NCBI GenBank assembly: GCA_934539585.1
Contig: CAKTCT010000005.1
Span: 37,853 to 101,852, forward strand
Origin: an uncultured Oscillospiraceae bacterium
Lineage (GTDB): Bacteria > Bacillota > Clostridia > Oscillospirales > Ruminococcaceae
Direction of reading: 5' to 3'
DNA: 64,000 nt
A program made the translations under genes and the position numbers. A model generated the notes under the pieces. The model saw only the letters and a list, made by a program, of their open reading frames with translations. It did not search any database and was not told the origin of the DNA. How positions within the stretch are numbered: the stretch's first letter is position 1; every line of letters starts with the position of its first letter. Positions 1-8,114 of the stretch are shown in pieces.

Positions 1-1893
1 GTAGAAGCAGGAGGCCAGGGCGGAGAGCTTACGGACCAGGGATTCCTCCAGGTCGCAGGGGATGTCCTCGCTGATGGCTTTTTTCTGGGCGGCGGTGGTG
101 CTGACGTCCTTCAGGTAGGAGAGGACTGCGGGAACGATCTGCTTTTTGGCCATGTCCACCATGGTCAGGGCTTCGATGTTCAGGGTCTTGCAGTAGTTGT
201 CCAGAAGAATCTCATAGCGGGAGTGCATCTCGGCTGCGGTGAAGATTTTGTGCTTGGTGAACAGGTCGATGTTCTTTTCCGCGATGAAGTAGGGGAGGGC
301 GTCAGGGGTGGATTTCAGGTTCAGGAGGCCCCGCTTTTCGGCTTCCTCCACCCAGGAGCTGTCGTAGCCGTTGCCGTTGAAGATGATGCGCTTGTGTTCC
401 TTGATGGTCTTTTTGATCAGGGTGTTCAGGTCGGCGGTGAAGTCGGAGGAGCCCTCCAGGGCGTCGGCGAACTGGGACAGGGTCTCGGCCACGATGGTGT
501 TCAGGACGATGTTGGGGCCGGAGATGGACAGGGCCGAGCCGGGCATCCGGAACTCAAACTTGTTGCCGGTGAAGGCGAAGGGGGAGGTGCGGTTCCGGTC
601 GGTGGTATCCTTGGGGAACCGGGGCAGGACGTGGACGCCCACCTTCATTTCCTCTTTGGTCTTCTGGCAGTAGCTGGTGCCGGTCTCGATGCTCTCCAGG
701 ATGGCGGAAAGCTCATCGCCTAAGAACATGGAGATGATGGCGGGAGGCGCTTCGTTAGCTCCCAGACGGTGATCGTTGCCGGCGCTGGCCACGGAGACCC
801 GGAGCAGGTCCTGATAATCGTCCACGGCCTTGATGACGGCGGTGAGGAACAGGAGGAACTGGGCGTTTTCCTGGGGGGACTCGCCGGGCTCCAGGAGGTT
901 CACGCCGGTGTTGGTGGACAGGGACCAGTTGTTGTGCTTGCCGGAGCCGTTGACGCCGGCAAAGGGCTTCTCATGGAGCAGGCAGCAGAGGCCGTGCTTC
1001 AGGGCTACTTTTTTCATGACCTCCATGGTCAGCTGGTTGTGGTCGGTGGCGGTGTTGGTATTGGTGAAGATGGGGGCCAGCTCGTGCTGGGCGGGGGCCA
1101 CCTCGTTGTGCTCGGTCTTGGCCAGGATGCCCAGCTTCCAGAGCTCGTCGTTTAAGTCGTGCATGTACGCCTGGATGCGGGGCTTGATGGCGCCGAAGTA
1201 GTGGTCCTCCATCTCCTGGCCCTTGGGCGGCTTCGCGCCGAAAAGGGTGCGGCCGGTGAGGATCAGGTCCTCCCGCTGGTCGTGGAGGGCTTTGTCCACC
1301 AGGAAGTACTCCTGCTCGGGGCCCACGGTGGTGATGACCCGGGTGACGTCCTCGTTGCCGAAAAGCTTCAGGATGCGCATGGCCTGCTTGTTCAGGGCTT
1401 CCATGGAGCGGAGGAGGGGGGTCTTTTTGTCCAGGGCCTCGCCGCCGTAGGAATAGAAGACGGTGGGGATGCACAGGGTGTTGTCTTTGATGAAGGCGTA
1501 GGCGGTGGGGTCCCAGGCGGTGTAGCCTCTCGCCTCAAAGGTGGCGCGGAGGCCGCCGGAGGGGAAGGAGGAGGCGTCGGGCTCGCCCTTGACCAGCTCT
1601 TTGCCGGAGAACTCCATGATGACGGTGCCGTCGCCCTGGGGGGAGATGAAGCTGTCGTGCTTCTCGGCGGTGATGCCGGTCATGGGCTGGAACCAGTGGG
1701 TATAATGGGTGCAGCCTTTTTCCACGGCCCAGTCCTTCATGGCGTTGGCGACGACATTGGCGATGGATTTGTCCAGGCTCTTGCCGTTCTCCATGGTTTT
1801 TTTCAGAGCCTTGTAGGTCTCTTTGGGGAGACGCTCCTGCATGACGCGGTCGTTGAAGACCATGTTTCCAAAGGTTTCGGGCACGTTGCTCAT
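1..1893 (-). CDS. glnN: Type III glutamine synthetase GlnN, partial (C-terminus beyond window)
   Basis: This gene makes glutamine from glutamate, ammonia and ATP in the cytoplasm. Read on the minus strand from ATG 1893 it gives 631 residues without a stop and leaves the window, against about 700 or more for the family. Type III hallmarks are visible: HWFQPMTG, a GGLRATFEARGYTAWDP stretch, the metal-site region TVGPEQEYF, HNEVAPAQHE, and AGVNGSGKHNNWS. The RBS AAAGGAG lies about 10 nt before the ATG. It has its own promoter and attenuator-like leader, divergent from the glutamate synthase operon. A second, type I synthetase (glnA) lies 7 kb away. The family assignment is certain; only the extreme C-terminus is missing. 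Confidence 0.97.
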   Translation of the reverse strand, partial: MSNVPETFGNMVFNDRVMQERLPKETYKALKKTMENGKSLDKSIANVVANAMKDWAVEKGCTHYTHWFQPMTGITAEKHDSFISPQGDGTVIMEFSGKELVKGEPDASSFPSGGLRATFEARGYTAWDPTAYAFIKDNTLCIPTVFYSYGGEALDKKTPLLRSMEALNKQAMRILKLFGNEDVTRVITTVGPEQEYFLVDKALHDQREDLILTGRTLFGAKPPKGQEMEDHYFGAIKPRIQAYMHDLNDELWKLGILAKTEHNEVAPAQHELAPIFTNTNTATDHNQLTMEVMKKVALKHGLCCLLHEKPFAGVNGSGKHNNWSLSTNTGVNLLEPGESPQENAQFLLFLTAVIKAVDDYQDLLRVSVASAGNDHRLGANEAPPAIISMFLGDELSAILESIETGTSYCQKTKEEMKVGVHVLPRFPKDTTDRNRTSPFAFTGNKFEFRMPGSALSISGPNIVLNTIVAETLSQFADALEGSSDFTADLNTLIKKTIKEHKRIIFNGNGYDSSWVEEAEKRGLLNLKSTPDALPYFIAEKNIDLFTKHKIFTAAEMHSRYEILLDNYCKTLNIEALTMVDMAKKQIVPAVLSYLKDVSTTAAQKKAISEDIPCDLEESLVRKLSALASCFY

Positions 1894-1954
1894 AAGTCAG
1901 CCACTCCTTTATAATATCGGTGAAAGATTTTCCCCCCGCCAGGCGGGGAATAAC

Positions 1955-1998
1955 AAAAAAGACGCCGCGGACCGGATGGTCCACAGCGCCTTTGCTGT
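1955..1998 (-). promoter_or_regulatory. glnN leader: hexaloop hairpin overlapping an intrinsic terminator (putative ANTAR target)
   Basis: In the glnN transcript, ACAGC-AAAGGC-GCUGU (1998 to 1983) forms a 5-bp stem with a hexaloop that has A at position 1 and G at position 4, as in ANTAR-protein RNA targets. Its loop and 3' arm are also the 5' arm of a 16-bp terminator stem (1993-1978 with 1973-1958, tetraloop AUCC) followed by U residues (1960-1955). The two folds exclude each other. An expected second hexaloop hairpin is not obvious; the inner GGACC/GGUCC hairpin has a 4-nt loop. The structures are read directly; the ANTAR role is inferred. Confidence 0.7.
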
Positions 1999-2009
1999 CT
2001 ACGGTTGCC

Positions 2010-2038
2010 ATTATACTCCGGGGGAAGGGAGTTGTCAA
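2010..2038 (-). promoter_or_regulatory. Sigma-70-type promoter of glnN
   Basis: On the minus strand, TTGACA (2038-2033) and TATAAT (2015-2010) are separated by exactly 17 bp. Both hexamers are perfect consensus. Transcription would start near 2003, just before the hexaloop hairpin. Confidence 0.88.
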
Positions 2039-2063
2039 CGGGTTTGAAGGAATTTTTTTGGAA

Positions 2064-2084
2064 TTTTGCAAGGTTTGTGCAAAT
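2064..2084. promoter_or_regulatory. Inverted repeat between the divergent glnN and gltB promoters
   Basis: TTTGCA and TGCAAA are separated by 7 bp in an AT-rich stretch between the two promoters. This could be an operator for a nitrogen regulator or an UP-like element. No matching factor can be named. Confidence 0.25.
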
Positions 2085-2170
2085 GATACGGCTGACGTCA
2101 AAATACTCCGAATAAAATCTGGGGAAATCGACAATTTTGCAGGAATCCTTCGAAAATCCTTCAAAATTCG

Positions 2171-2199
2171 TTGACAAGGGCGGTGGGATTTGATAAGAT
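2171..2199 (+). promoter_or_regulatory. Sigma-70-type promoter of the glutamate synthase operon
   Basis: TTGACA (2171-2176), a 17-bp spacer, and TAAGAT (2194-2199). It faces away from the glnN promoter and drives the leader that carries the second hexaloop/terminator arrangement. Confidence 0.85.
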
Positions 2200-2207
2200 A
2201 AGGGCAG

Positions 2208-2268
2208 AGAACAAAGGCGTTCGCAAGAACCGGCTTTTTTCAAAGGCCGTTTTTTTGCGGACGCTTTT
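2208..2268 (+). promoter_or_regulatory. gltB-operon leader attenuator with dual hexaloop hairpins (putative ANTAR target)
   Basis: GAAC-AAAGGC-GUUC (2209-2222) is a hairpin with the same hexaloop as in the glnN leader. A weaker second hairpin, AAGA-ACCGGC-UUUU (2225-2238), again has A1 and G4 in its loop. Its 3' half is the 5' arm of an intrinsic terminator (2231-2238 with 2242-2249, then seven U, 2250-2256). Forming the second hairpin would therefore block termination. A longer pairing between 2213-2226 and 2255-2267 is also possible. The structures are seen; regulation by the ANTAR protein encoded at 10206 is inferred. Confidence 0.72.
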
Positions 2269-2297
2269 TGTTTTGGATTCAAAAGGAGGTTTGACTT

Positions 2298-3389
2298 ATG
2301 CTCAAGGAAGGGCAAGTCCGGATTCCCTCCGGCTGCGCGATCTCTGGCATCTTTTCCAAAGAAGGAAAGAGGATCAGCGGCGAGGGGATCGTCAAATCCA
2401 TCGCGACCATGCACGACCGCAGCAACGGCCTGGGCGGCGGCTTCGCCGGATACGGCATCTATCCGGAATACAAGGACCTGTATGCGTTCCATGTATTTTA
2501 TGACGACACCGACGCCAAGGAAGCCTGCGAAAAATTCCTGGAACGGCATTTTGATATTGTAAACCTGTCGAAAATCCCCATCCGGAAGACGCCGAAGATC
2601 ACCAACGAGCCCCTGATCTGGCGGTACTTCGTGGCTCCCCTGCCCACCCGGCTGGCCGACAGCCAGCTGGACGAGAAGGAGTACACCGCCCGGTGCGTGG
2701 TCCGGATCAACACCCGGATCGACGGGGCCTACGTTTTTTCCAGCGGGAAGAACATGGGTGTTTTCAAGGCCGTGGGCTACCCCGAGGACGTGGGCGAGTT
2801 CTACCGCCTGGAGGATTACGCGGGCTACGGCTGGACGGCTCACGGCCGGTATCCCACCAACACCCCCGGCTGGTGGGGCGGGGCCCATCCCTTCGCCATG
2901 CTGGACTACTCCATCGTCCACAACGGGGAAATCTCCTCCTACGACGCCAACCGCCGGTACATCGAGATGTTCGGCTACAAATGTACCTTGCAGACTGACA
3001 CCGAGGTCATCACCTATATCGTGGATTATTTGAACCGCCGCCAGGGCCTTACCATGGAGGAGGTGGCCGCGGTCATCGCCGCGCCCTTCTGGTCCACCAT
3101 CGACCGGATGGAGCCGGCGGCCCGGGAAAAGGCCACCTACCTGCGGAACACCTTCGCCAGCCTGCTGGTCACGGGGCCCTTCTCCATTCTGCTGGGCTTT
3201 GAGGGCGGCATGATGGCTCTCAACGACCGCCTCAAGCTCCGGAGCATGGTGGTGGCGGAAAAGGGCGAGATGTTCTACGCCGCCAGCGAGGAATGTGCCA
3301 TCCGCATCCTGGAGCCCAATCCCGACCGGCTCTACGCCCCCAAGGGCGGCGAACCGGTGATCGTCACCCTGAACGGAGGTGTGAAGTAA
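2298..3389 (+). CDS. Glutamate synthase, class II glutamine amidotransferase subunit
   Basis: This 363-residue protein is a stand-alone class II (Ntn-type) glutaminase domain, corresponding to the N-terminal part of large GltB proteins. It would release ammonia from glutamine for the synthase subunit encoded next. The nucleophile is probably Cys13 in PSGCAISGIF, so a short propeptide may be removed. Further family segments are RINTRIDGAYVFSSG, GYGWTAHGRYPTNTPGWWG and DYSIVHNGEISSYDANRRY. The start follows AAAAGGAGGT with good spacing. The stop overlaps the next start (TAATG), implying translational coupling. It is the first gene of the long nitrogen operon. Confidence 0.93.
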   Translation: MLKEGQVRIPSGCAISGIFSKEGKRISGEGIVKSIATMHDRSNGLGGGFAGYGIYPEYKDLYAFHVFYDDTDAKEACEKFLERHFDIVNLSKIPIRKTPKITNEPLIWRYFVAPLPTRLADSQLDEKEYTARCVVRINTRIDGAYVFSSGKNMGVFKAVGYPEDVGEFYRLEDYAGYGWTAHGRYPTNTPGWWGGAHPFAMLDYSIVHNGEISSYDANRRYIEMFGYKCTLQTDTEVITYIVDYLNRRQGLTMEEVAAVIAAPFWSTIDRMEPAAREKATYLRNTFASLLVTGPFSILLGFEGGMMALNDRLKLRSMVVAEKGEMFYAASEECAIRILEPNPDRLYAPKGGEPVIVTLNGGVK

Positions 3390-4894
3390 TGGCAATCAAC
3401 TATTTTTACCCCGATTATGAGGTGGTCCGGAACCCGGACCGCTGTGTGGCCTGCCGGGTCTGCGAACGGCAGTGCGCCAACGAGGTCCATCACTACGACG
3501 CGGACTTAAAGCGGATGATCGCCGACGATTCCAAGTGTGTCAACTGCCACCGGTGCGTCTCCCTGTGTCCCACCAAGGCGCTGAAGATCGTCAAGACCGA
3601 CCACACCTTCAAGGAAAACGCCAACTGGTCCAAGCAGACCATCTACGAAATCTACCGCCAGGCGGAAAGCGGCGGCGTGCTGCTTTCGTCCATGGGCAAC
3701 CCCCAGCCCTACCCCATTTACTGGGACAAAATCCTCATCAACGCCTCCCAGGTGACAAACCCGCCTATCGACCCCCTGCGGGAGCCCATGGAGACCCGGG
3801 TGTTCTTAGGTAAGAAGAACGATCAGATCACCCGGAACCCCGACGGCAGCATCTGCACGAAAATGAGCCCCCAGCTGGAGCTGGCGGTGCCGGTGATGTT
3901 CTCGGCCATGTCCTACGGCTCCATCAGCTACAACGCCCATGAGAGCCTGGCGAGAGCCGCCACGGCGCTGGGAACCTGCTACAACACCGGCGAGGGCGGA
4001 CTACACGAGGATTTCTACAAATACGGTCCCCACACCATCGTCCAGGTGGCTTCCGGCCGGTTCGGCGTCCACAAGGACTACCTGGAAGCCGGCGCGGCCA
4101 TTGAGATCAAGATGGGTCAGGGAGCCAAGCCCGGCATCGGCGGCCACCTGCCCGGGGCCAAGATCGTCGGCGAGGTCTCCAAGACCCGGATGATCCCCGA
4201 GGGCTCCGACGCCATCTCCCCGGCGCCCCACCACGACATCTACTCCATCGAGGACCTGCGGCAGCTGGTCTACTCCTTAAAAGAGGCCACGGAGTACAAA
4301 AAGCCCGTCATCGTCAAGGTGGCGGCGGTCCACAACGTGGCGGCCATCGCCAGCGGCATCGCCCGGAGCGGCGCGGACATCATCGCCATCGACGGCTTCC
4401 GGGGCGGCACCGGCGCGGCTCCCACCCGCATCCGGGACAACGTGGGCATCCCCATTGAGCTGGCTCTGGCCAGCGTGGACCAGCGGCTCCGGGAGGAGGG
4501 CATCCGGGACAACGTCTCCATTGTGGTGGGCGGCTCCATCCGGTCCAGCGCCGACGTGGTCAAGGCCATCGCCCTGGGAGCCGACGCAGTGTACATCGCC
4601 ACCGCCGCTCTGCTGGCCCTGGGCTGCCACCTCTGCCGGACCTGCCAGGCGGGCAAGTGCAACTGGGGCATCGCCACCCAGCGTCCGGAGCTGGTCAAGC
4701 GGCTGAACCCTGACGTGGGCAGCCAGCGGCTCATCAACCTCATCACCGCCTGGAACCACGAGATTCAGGAAATGATGGGCGGCATGGGCATCAACTCCCT
4801 GGAAGCCCTGAAGGGCAACCGGCTGATGCTCCGGGGCGTGGGGCTCACCGAGAAGGAGCTCCAGATTCTGGGCATCCAGCACGCCGGAGAATGA
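3389..4894 (+). CDS. Glutamate synthase, FMN-binding synthase subunit with N-terminal ferredoxin domain
   Basis: This is the catalytic core that converts 2-oxoglutarate and ammonia into glutamate. The 501 residues start at ATG 3389 behind GGAGGT. The N-terminal region holds two 4Fe-4S motifs (CVACRVCERQC and CVNCHRCVSLC). Then comes the FMN-binding barrel with EIKMGQGAKPGIGGHLPG and FRGGTGAAPT, and the 3Fe-4S motif around CRTCQAGKCNWG. This archaeal/clostridial form lacks both the amidotransferase and GXGXG domains, which are separate genes here (2298 and 8115). Electrons could come through the ferredoxin and flavoprotein at 6419-8088. Confidence 0.95.
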   Translation: MAINYFYPDYEVVRNPDRCVACRVCERQCANEVHHYDADLKRMIADDSKCVNCHRCVSLCPTKALKIVKTDHTFKENANWSKQTIYEIYRQAESGGVLLSSMGNPQPYPIYWDKILINASQVTNPPIDPLREPMETRVFLGKKNDQITRNPDGSICTKMSPQLELAVPVMFSAMSYGSISYNAHESLARAATALGTCYNTGEGGLHEDFYKYGPHTIVQVASGRFGVHKDYLEAGAAIEIKMGQGAKPGIGGHLPGAKIVGEVSKTRMIPEGSDAISPAPHHDIYSIEDLRQLVYSLKEATEYKKPVIVKVAAVHNVAAIASGIARSGADIIAIDGFRGGTGAAPTRIRDNVGIPIELALASVDQRLREEGIRDNVSIVVGGSIRSSADVVKAIALGADAVYIATAALLALGCHLCRTCQAGKCNWGIATQRPELVKRLNPDVGSQRLINLITAWNHEIQEMMGGMGINSLEALKGNRLMLRGVGLTEKELQILGIQHAGE

Positions 4895-5009
4895 GCCGGT
4901 AAAATCCCCATTTCCCGTAGGATTCCCGCGGCGCGATTTTGTCCAAAATATCGAATCTCAAAGGAATCCGGCAGATATGCGGTAAAACGATGATTTTTCT
5001 TCCGAGTTA

Positions 5010-5018
5010 TGGTATAAT
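5010..5018 (+). promoter_or_regulatory. Possible internal extended -10 promoter before purA
   Basis: TG-G-TATAAT (TG 5010-5011, TATAAT 5013-5018) is a good extended -10 element in the only sizeable gap inside the first half of the operon. No convincing -35 lies 17 bp upstream. It could give purA and the downstream genes expression independent of the upstream attenuator. Confidence 0.55.
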
Positions 5019-5080
5019 AAGAATTGGTTCTTCGCCGGAGGGCGGAGGGACATTTCCGTGAAAAACAGGAGGAAAATGAA

Positions 5081-6352
5081 ATGCTGACAGCTATCACCGG
5101 GATCAACTGGGGCGACGAGGGAAAGGGCCGTATGGTCGACCTGCTATCCCAGGATTATGACGTTGTGGTCCGTTACCAGGGCGGCAACAACGCGGGACAT
5201 ACCGTCGTGAACCATCTGGGCAAATTCATCCTGAACCTGCTGCCGTCCGGCATCCTGCGGCCCGAGGTCGTCAATGTCATGGGCAACGGCATGGTCGTCG
5301 ATCTGGAGCACCTCTGCGGCGAAATGAAGCGGCTCACCGACGCCGGGGTCGCCATCAGCCCGGCCAACCTGAAAATCAGCGACAAGGCCGTCATCTGCAT
5401 GCCCTACCATAAGCTGCTGGACTGCCTGGAGGAGGACCGTCTGGGCGACGCCAAGTACGGCTCCACCCGCCGGGGCATTGCGCCCGTTTACGGCGACAAA
5501 TACATGAAAAAGGCTCTGCGGATGGGGGACCTCCTCCAGCCGGAGTACCTGAAAAAGCGGCTGAAATCGGTGCTGGACTGGAAAAACCTGACCATCACCG
5601 GGGTGTACGGCGCGCCTGCCGTCTCCTTTGACGAGATGTGGAGCTGGCTGGAGACCTTCGGCGGCCAGCTGAAGGACTACATCTGCGACGCGGGGCTCTA
5701 TCTGGACCAGGCCGAGAAATCCGGCAAGAAGATTATGTTCGAGGCCCAGCTGGGCGCTCTCCGGGACATCGACTTCGGCATTTACCCCTTTACGTCTTCC
5801 TCCTCCAGCATCAGCGCTTATGCGCCGGTGGGAGCGGGGATTCCCAACCATAAGCTGAGCCTGTCCATCGGCATCATGAAGGCGTACTCCACCTGCGTCG
5901 GCGAGGGCCCCTTTACTGCGGAGCTGTTCGGCGAGGAGGCGGAGCGTCTCCGCAAGGCCGGCGGCGAATACGGCGCGGCTACCGGCCGTCCCCGGCGTGT
6001 GGGCGGCTTCGACGTTCCCGCATCCCGGTACGGTGTGCGGGTCCAGGGCGCGGACGAGCTGGCTGTGACCAAGCTGGACGTGCTGAGCTATCTGGAAAAA
6101 ATCCCGGTCTGCGTGGCCTATGACGTCAACGGCCGCCGGGTGGAGGAGTTCCCCACCGGCGCGGACCTGGACGCTGCGAAACCCATTTATGAGTATTTCC
6201 CCGGCTGGCACTGCGACATCAGTTCCTGCCGGAAACCCGAGGACCTCCCCAAGGAGGCCCTGGACTACATCCGCTATCTGGAAAAGGCGGTGGGCTGCCC
6301 CGTGAAGTACGTCTCTGTCGGCGCGGAGCGGGAGGAGTATCTGACTCTGTAA
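5081..6352 (+). CDS. purA: Adenylosuccinate synthetase
   Basis: PurA joins IMP and aspartate with GTP hydrolysis, the first step from IMP to AMP. The 423-residue product has the normal family length. Motifs are NWGDEGKGRMVD (GTP/IMP site) near the N-terminus, GGNNAGHTV, GSTRRGIAP and, later, a KLDVLSYL-type base-recognition segment. I take ATG 5081, seven bases after AGGAGG, rather than the upstream GTG, because the family begins just before the GDEGKG loop. It is inserted between subunits of glutamate synthase, which is unusual company. A local promoter element precedes it. Confidence 0.96.
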   Translation: MLTAITGINWGDEGKGRMVDLLSQDYDVVVRYQGGNNAGHTVVNHLGKFILNLLPSGILRPEVVNVMGNGMVVDLEHLCGEMKRLTDAGVAISPANLKISDKAVICMPYHKLLDCLEEDRLGDAKYGSTRRGIAPVYGDKYMKKALRMGDLLQPEYLKKRLKSVLDWKNLTITGVYGAPAVSFDEMWSWLETFGGQLKDYICDAGLYLDQAEKSGKKIMFEAQLGALRDIDFGIYPFTSSSSSISAYAPVGAGIPNHKLSLSIGIMKAYSTCVGEGPFTAELFGEEAERLRKAGGEYGAATGRPRRVGGFDVPASRYGVRVQGADELAVTKLDVLSYLEKIPVCVAYDVNGRRVEEFPTGADLDAAKPIYEYFPGWHCDISSCRKPEDLPKEALDYIRYLEKAVGCPVKYVSVGAEREEYLTL

Positions 6353-6418
6353 GCCCCCTCCCGGCGGCCTGGCCACCCCTTTCCCGGACAGCTGCTGACA
6401 GAAAGGCAGGTGCTTCGA

Positions 6419-6853
6419 ATGAAGCGCATCTATGTCAAGGAAAAGTGGTGCCTGGGCTGCCATCTCTGCGAGTACTACTGCGCTTACGCCAACTCCGGCG
6501 TAAGCGACATGGTCAAGGCCCTGAAAGGCGTCAGGATCAACCCCCGCATCCGCATCGAGGAGGAAAACGGCGTCAGCTTCGCCGTTTCCTGCCGCCACTG
6601 CAAGGACCCCCTGTGCGTCAAGAGCTGCATCACCGGCTCGCTGCGCATTGTGGACGGCGTCATCACCTTCAACAAGGAAAAATGCGTGGGGTGCTACACC
6701 TGCATCCTCTCCTGTCCCTACGGGGCCGTGATGCCCTCGGAGGGCGGCGTGATCCAGAAATGTGAGCTCTGCATCAAAAACAGCTGCGGCTCTCCGGCCT
6801 GCGTCCGGGGATGTCCCAACCAGGCCATCGTTTTTGAAGACCACGACGCTTGA
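6419..6853 (+). CDS. Four-cluster ferredoxin-like electron-transfer protein
   Basis: This 144-residue iron-sulfur protein resembles the HycB/CooF-type subunits that pass electrons between oxidoreductases. Four cysteine groups can be read: CLGCHLCEYYC, CRHCKDPLCVKSC, CVGCYTCILSC and CELCIKNSCGSPACVRGC. That arrangement suggests up to four 4Fe-4S clusters. It lies 14 bp before a flavin/NAD oxidoreductase gene, in the operon of the split glutamate synthase, so a role in delivering electrons to that enzyme is likely but inferred. The start is ATG 6419, behind GGCAGG; an in-frame GTG lies at 6410. Confidence 0.88.
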   Translation: MKRIYVKEKWCLGCHLCEYYCAYANSGVSDMVKALKGVRINPRIRIEEENGVSFAVSCRHCKDPLCVKSCITGSLRIVDGVITFNKEKCVGCYTCILSCPYGAVMPSEGGVIQKCELCIKNSCGSPACVRGCPNQAIVFEDHDA

Positions 6854-6867
6854 GGGGAGGACTTGCT

Positions 6868-8088
6868 ATGAAATACGTCATCATCGGAAACTCCGCAGCC
6901 GCTGTGGGCTGCATCGAGGGCATCCGTCAGGAGGACAGGACCGGCCCCATCACCGTTGTCACCGACGAGCCCTATCACACCTATTCCCGGCCCCTGATCT
7001 CCTACCTTCTTCTGGGAAAGACCGACGAGGAGCGGATGAAGTACCGCCCCGACGGCTTCTATGAAGAAAACGGCGTCACCCTCCTGGCGGGAAAGCGGGC
7101 CGAGAAGATCGACCCGGAGAGTAAGACCGTCCTTCTGGACGACGGACAGGCCCTTTCCTACGACAAGCTGCTGGTGGCCGCCGGTTCCCGGCCCTTTGTC
7201 CCGCCCATCAAGGGGCTGGACGGGGTGGAGAACGCCTTCACCTTCATGACCCTGGACTCCGCCAAGGCCCTGGAAAAGGCGCTGGGCCCGGACAAGCGGG
7301 TGCTGATCCTGGGCGCGGGGCTCATCGGCCTCAAATGCGCCGAGGGCATCGCCGGCCGGGTGGGAAGCCTCACTGTAGCGGACTTAGCCGACCACATCCT
7401 GCCCAGCATCCTGGACAGCGAGGCCGCGGCCATGGTCCAGCGCCACATCGAGGATCACGGCGTGTCCTTCCTCCTGGGGGACGGGGTGGATTCCTTTGAA
7501 GGGAACACCGCTGTCCTGAAAAGCGGGAAGAAGGTCCCCTTCGACCTGCTGGTGATCTGCGTGGGCGTGCGGCCCAACACCTCCCTGGTCTCCGAGGCCG
7601 GGGGAGAGGTGGCCCGGGGCATCCGGGTGGACCCTTGCTGCGCCACCACCATCCCCGATGTTTACGCCGCCGGGGACTGCGCCGAATCTTTCGACGTTTC
7701 CTCGGGTCAGGAGCGGATTCTGGCCCTTCTCCCCAACGCCTACATGCAGGGCCGGTGCGCCGGGACCAACATGGCCGGAGGCGAAGCGGTCTACGACCAC
7801 GCCATCCCCATGAACGCCATCGGGTTCTTCGGCTACCACGTGCTGACCGCCGGGACCTATACCGGGGAAATCTACCGCTCTGCGGAAGGGTGCAGCCTGA
7901 AGAAGCTGTTCTACGAAAACGACCGGCTGAAAGGCTACATCCTTCTGGGCGACGTGGCCCGGGCGGGAATTTATACCAGCCTCATCCGGAAGGAAACGCC
8001 CCTTTCCTCCATCGACTTTGCGCTGATCTGCGAAAAGCCCCAGCTCATGGCCTTTACCCGGGAGGAACGGAAGGAAATGCTCGCCTGA
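6868..8088 (+). CDS. NAD(P)H:FAD-dependent oxidoreductase (rubredoxin-reductase/NirB-like)
   Basis: The 406-residue protein has the pyridine nucleotide-disulfide oxidoreductase fold. The N-terminal FAD motif is atypical (VIIGNSAAAVGCIEG). The NAD(P) motif VLILGAGLIGLKCAEG lies near residues 150-165, and the second FAD motif is PDVYAAGDCAE. It is similar to NADH:rubredoxin oxidoreductase and to the N-terminal part of NirB. No CXXC redox disulfide is visible. It probably replaces the GltD small subunit by feeding NAD(P)H electrons through the adjacent ferredoxin to glutamate synthase. That role is inferred from position only. The RBS GGGGAGG precedes ATG 6868. Confidence 0.88.
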   Translation: MKYVIIGNSAAAVGCIEGIRQEDRTGPITVVTDEPYHTYSRPLISYLLLGKTDEERMKYRPDGFYEENGVTLLAGKRAEKIDPESKTVLLDDGQALSYDKLLVAAGSRPFVPPIKGLDGVENAFTFMTLDSAKALEKALGPDKRVLILGAGLIGLKCAEGIAGRVGSLTVADLADHILPSILDSEAAAMVQRHIEDHGVSFLLGDGVDSFEGNTAVLKSGKKVPFDLLVICVGVRPNTSLVSEAGGEVARGIRVDPCCATTIPDVYAAGDCAESFDVSSGQERILALLPNAYMQGRCAGTNMAGGEAVYDHAIPMNAIGFFGYHVLTAGTYTGEIYRSAEGCSLKKLFYENDRLKGYILLGDVARAGIYTSLIRKETPLSSIDFALICEKPQLMAFTREERKEMLA

Positions 8089-8114
8089 GCGGCGGAAAGA
8101 AAGGTGTGAACGCA

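Noticed and set aside
1890..3395. 501-codon minus-strand open frame covering the glutamate synthase amidotransferase gene
   Set aside because: The plus-strand protein has conserved catalytic motifs. The minus frame runs through both divergent promoters and leaders and gives a low-information product.
5144..6844. 566-codon minus-strand open frame over purA and the ferredoxin gene
   Set aside because: purA and the four-cluster ferredoxin are unmistakable on the plus strand; long antisense frames are common in this GC-rich DNA.
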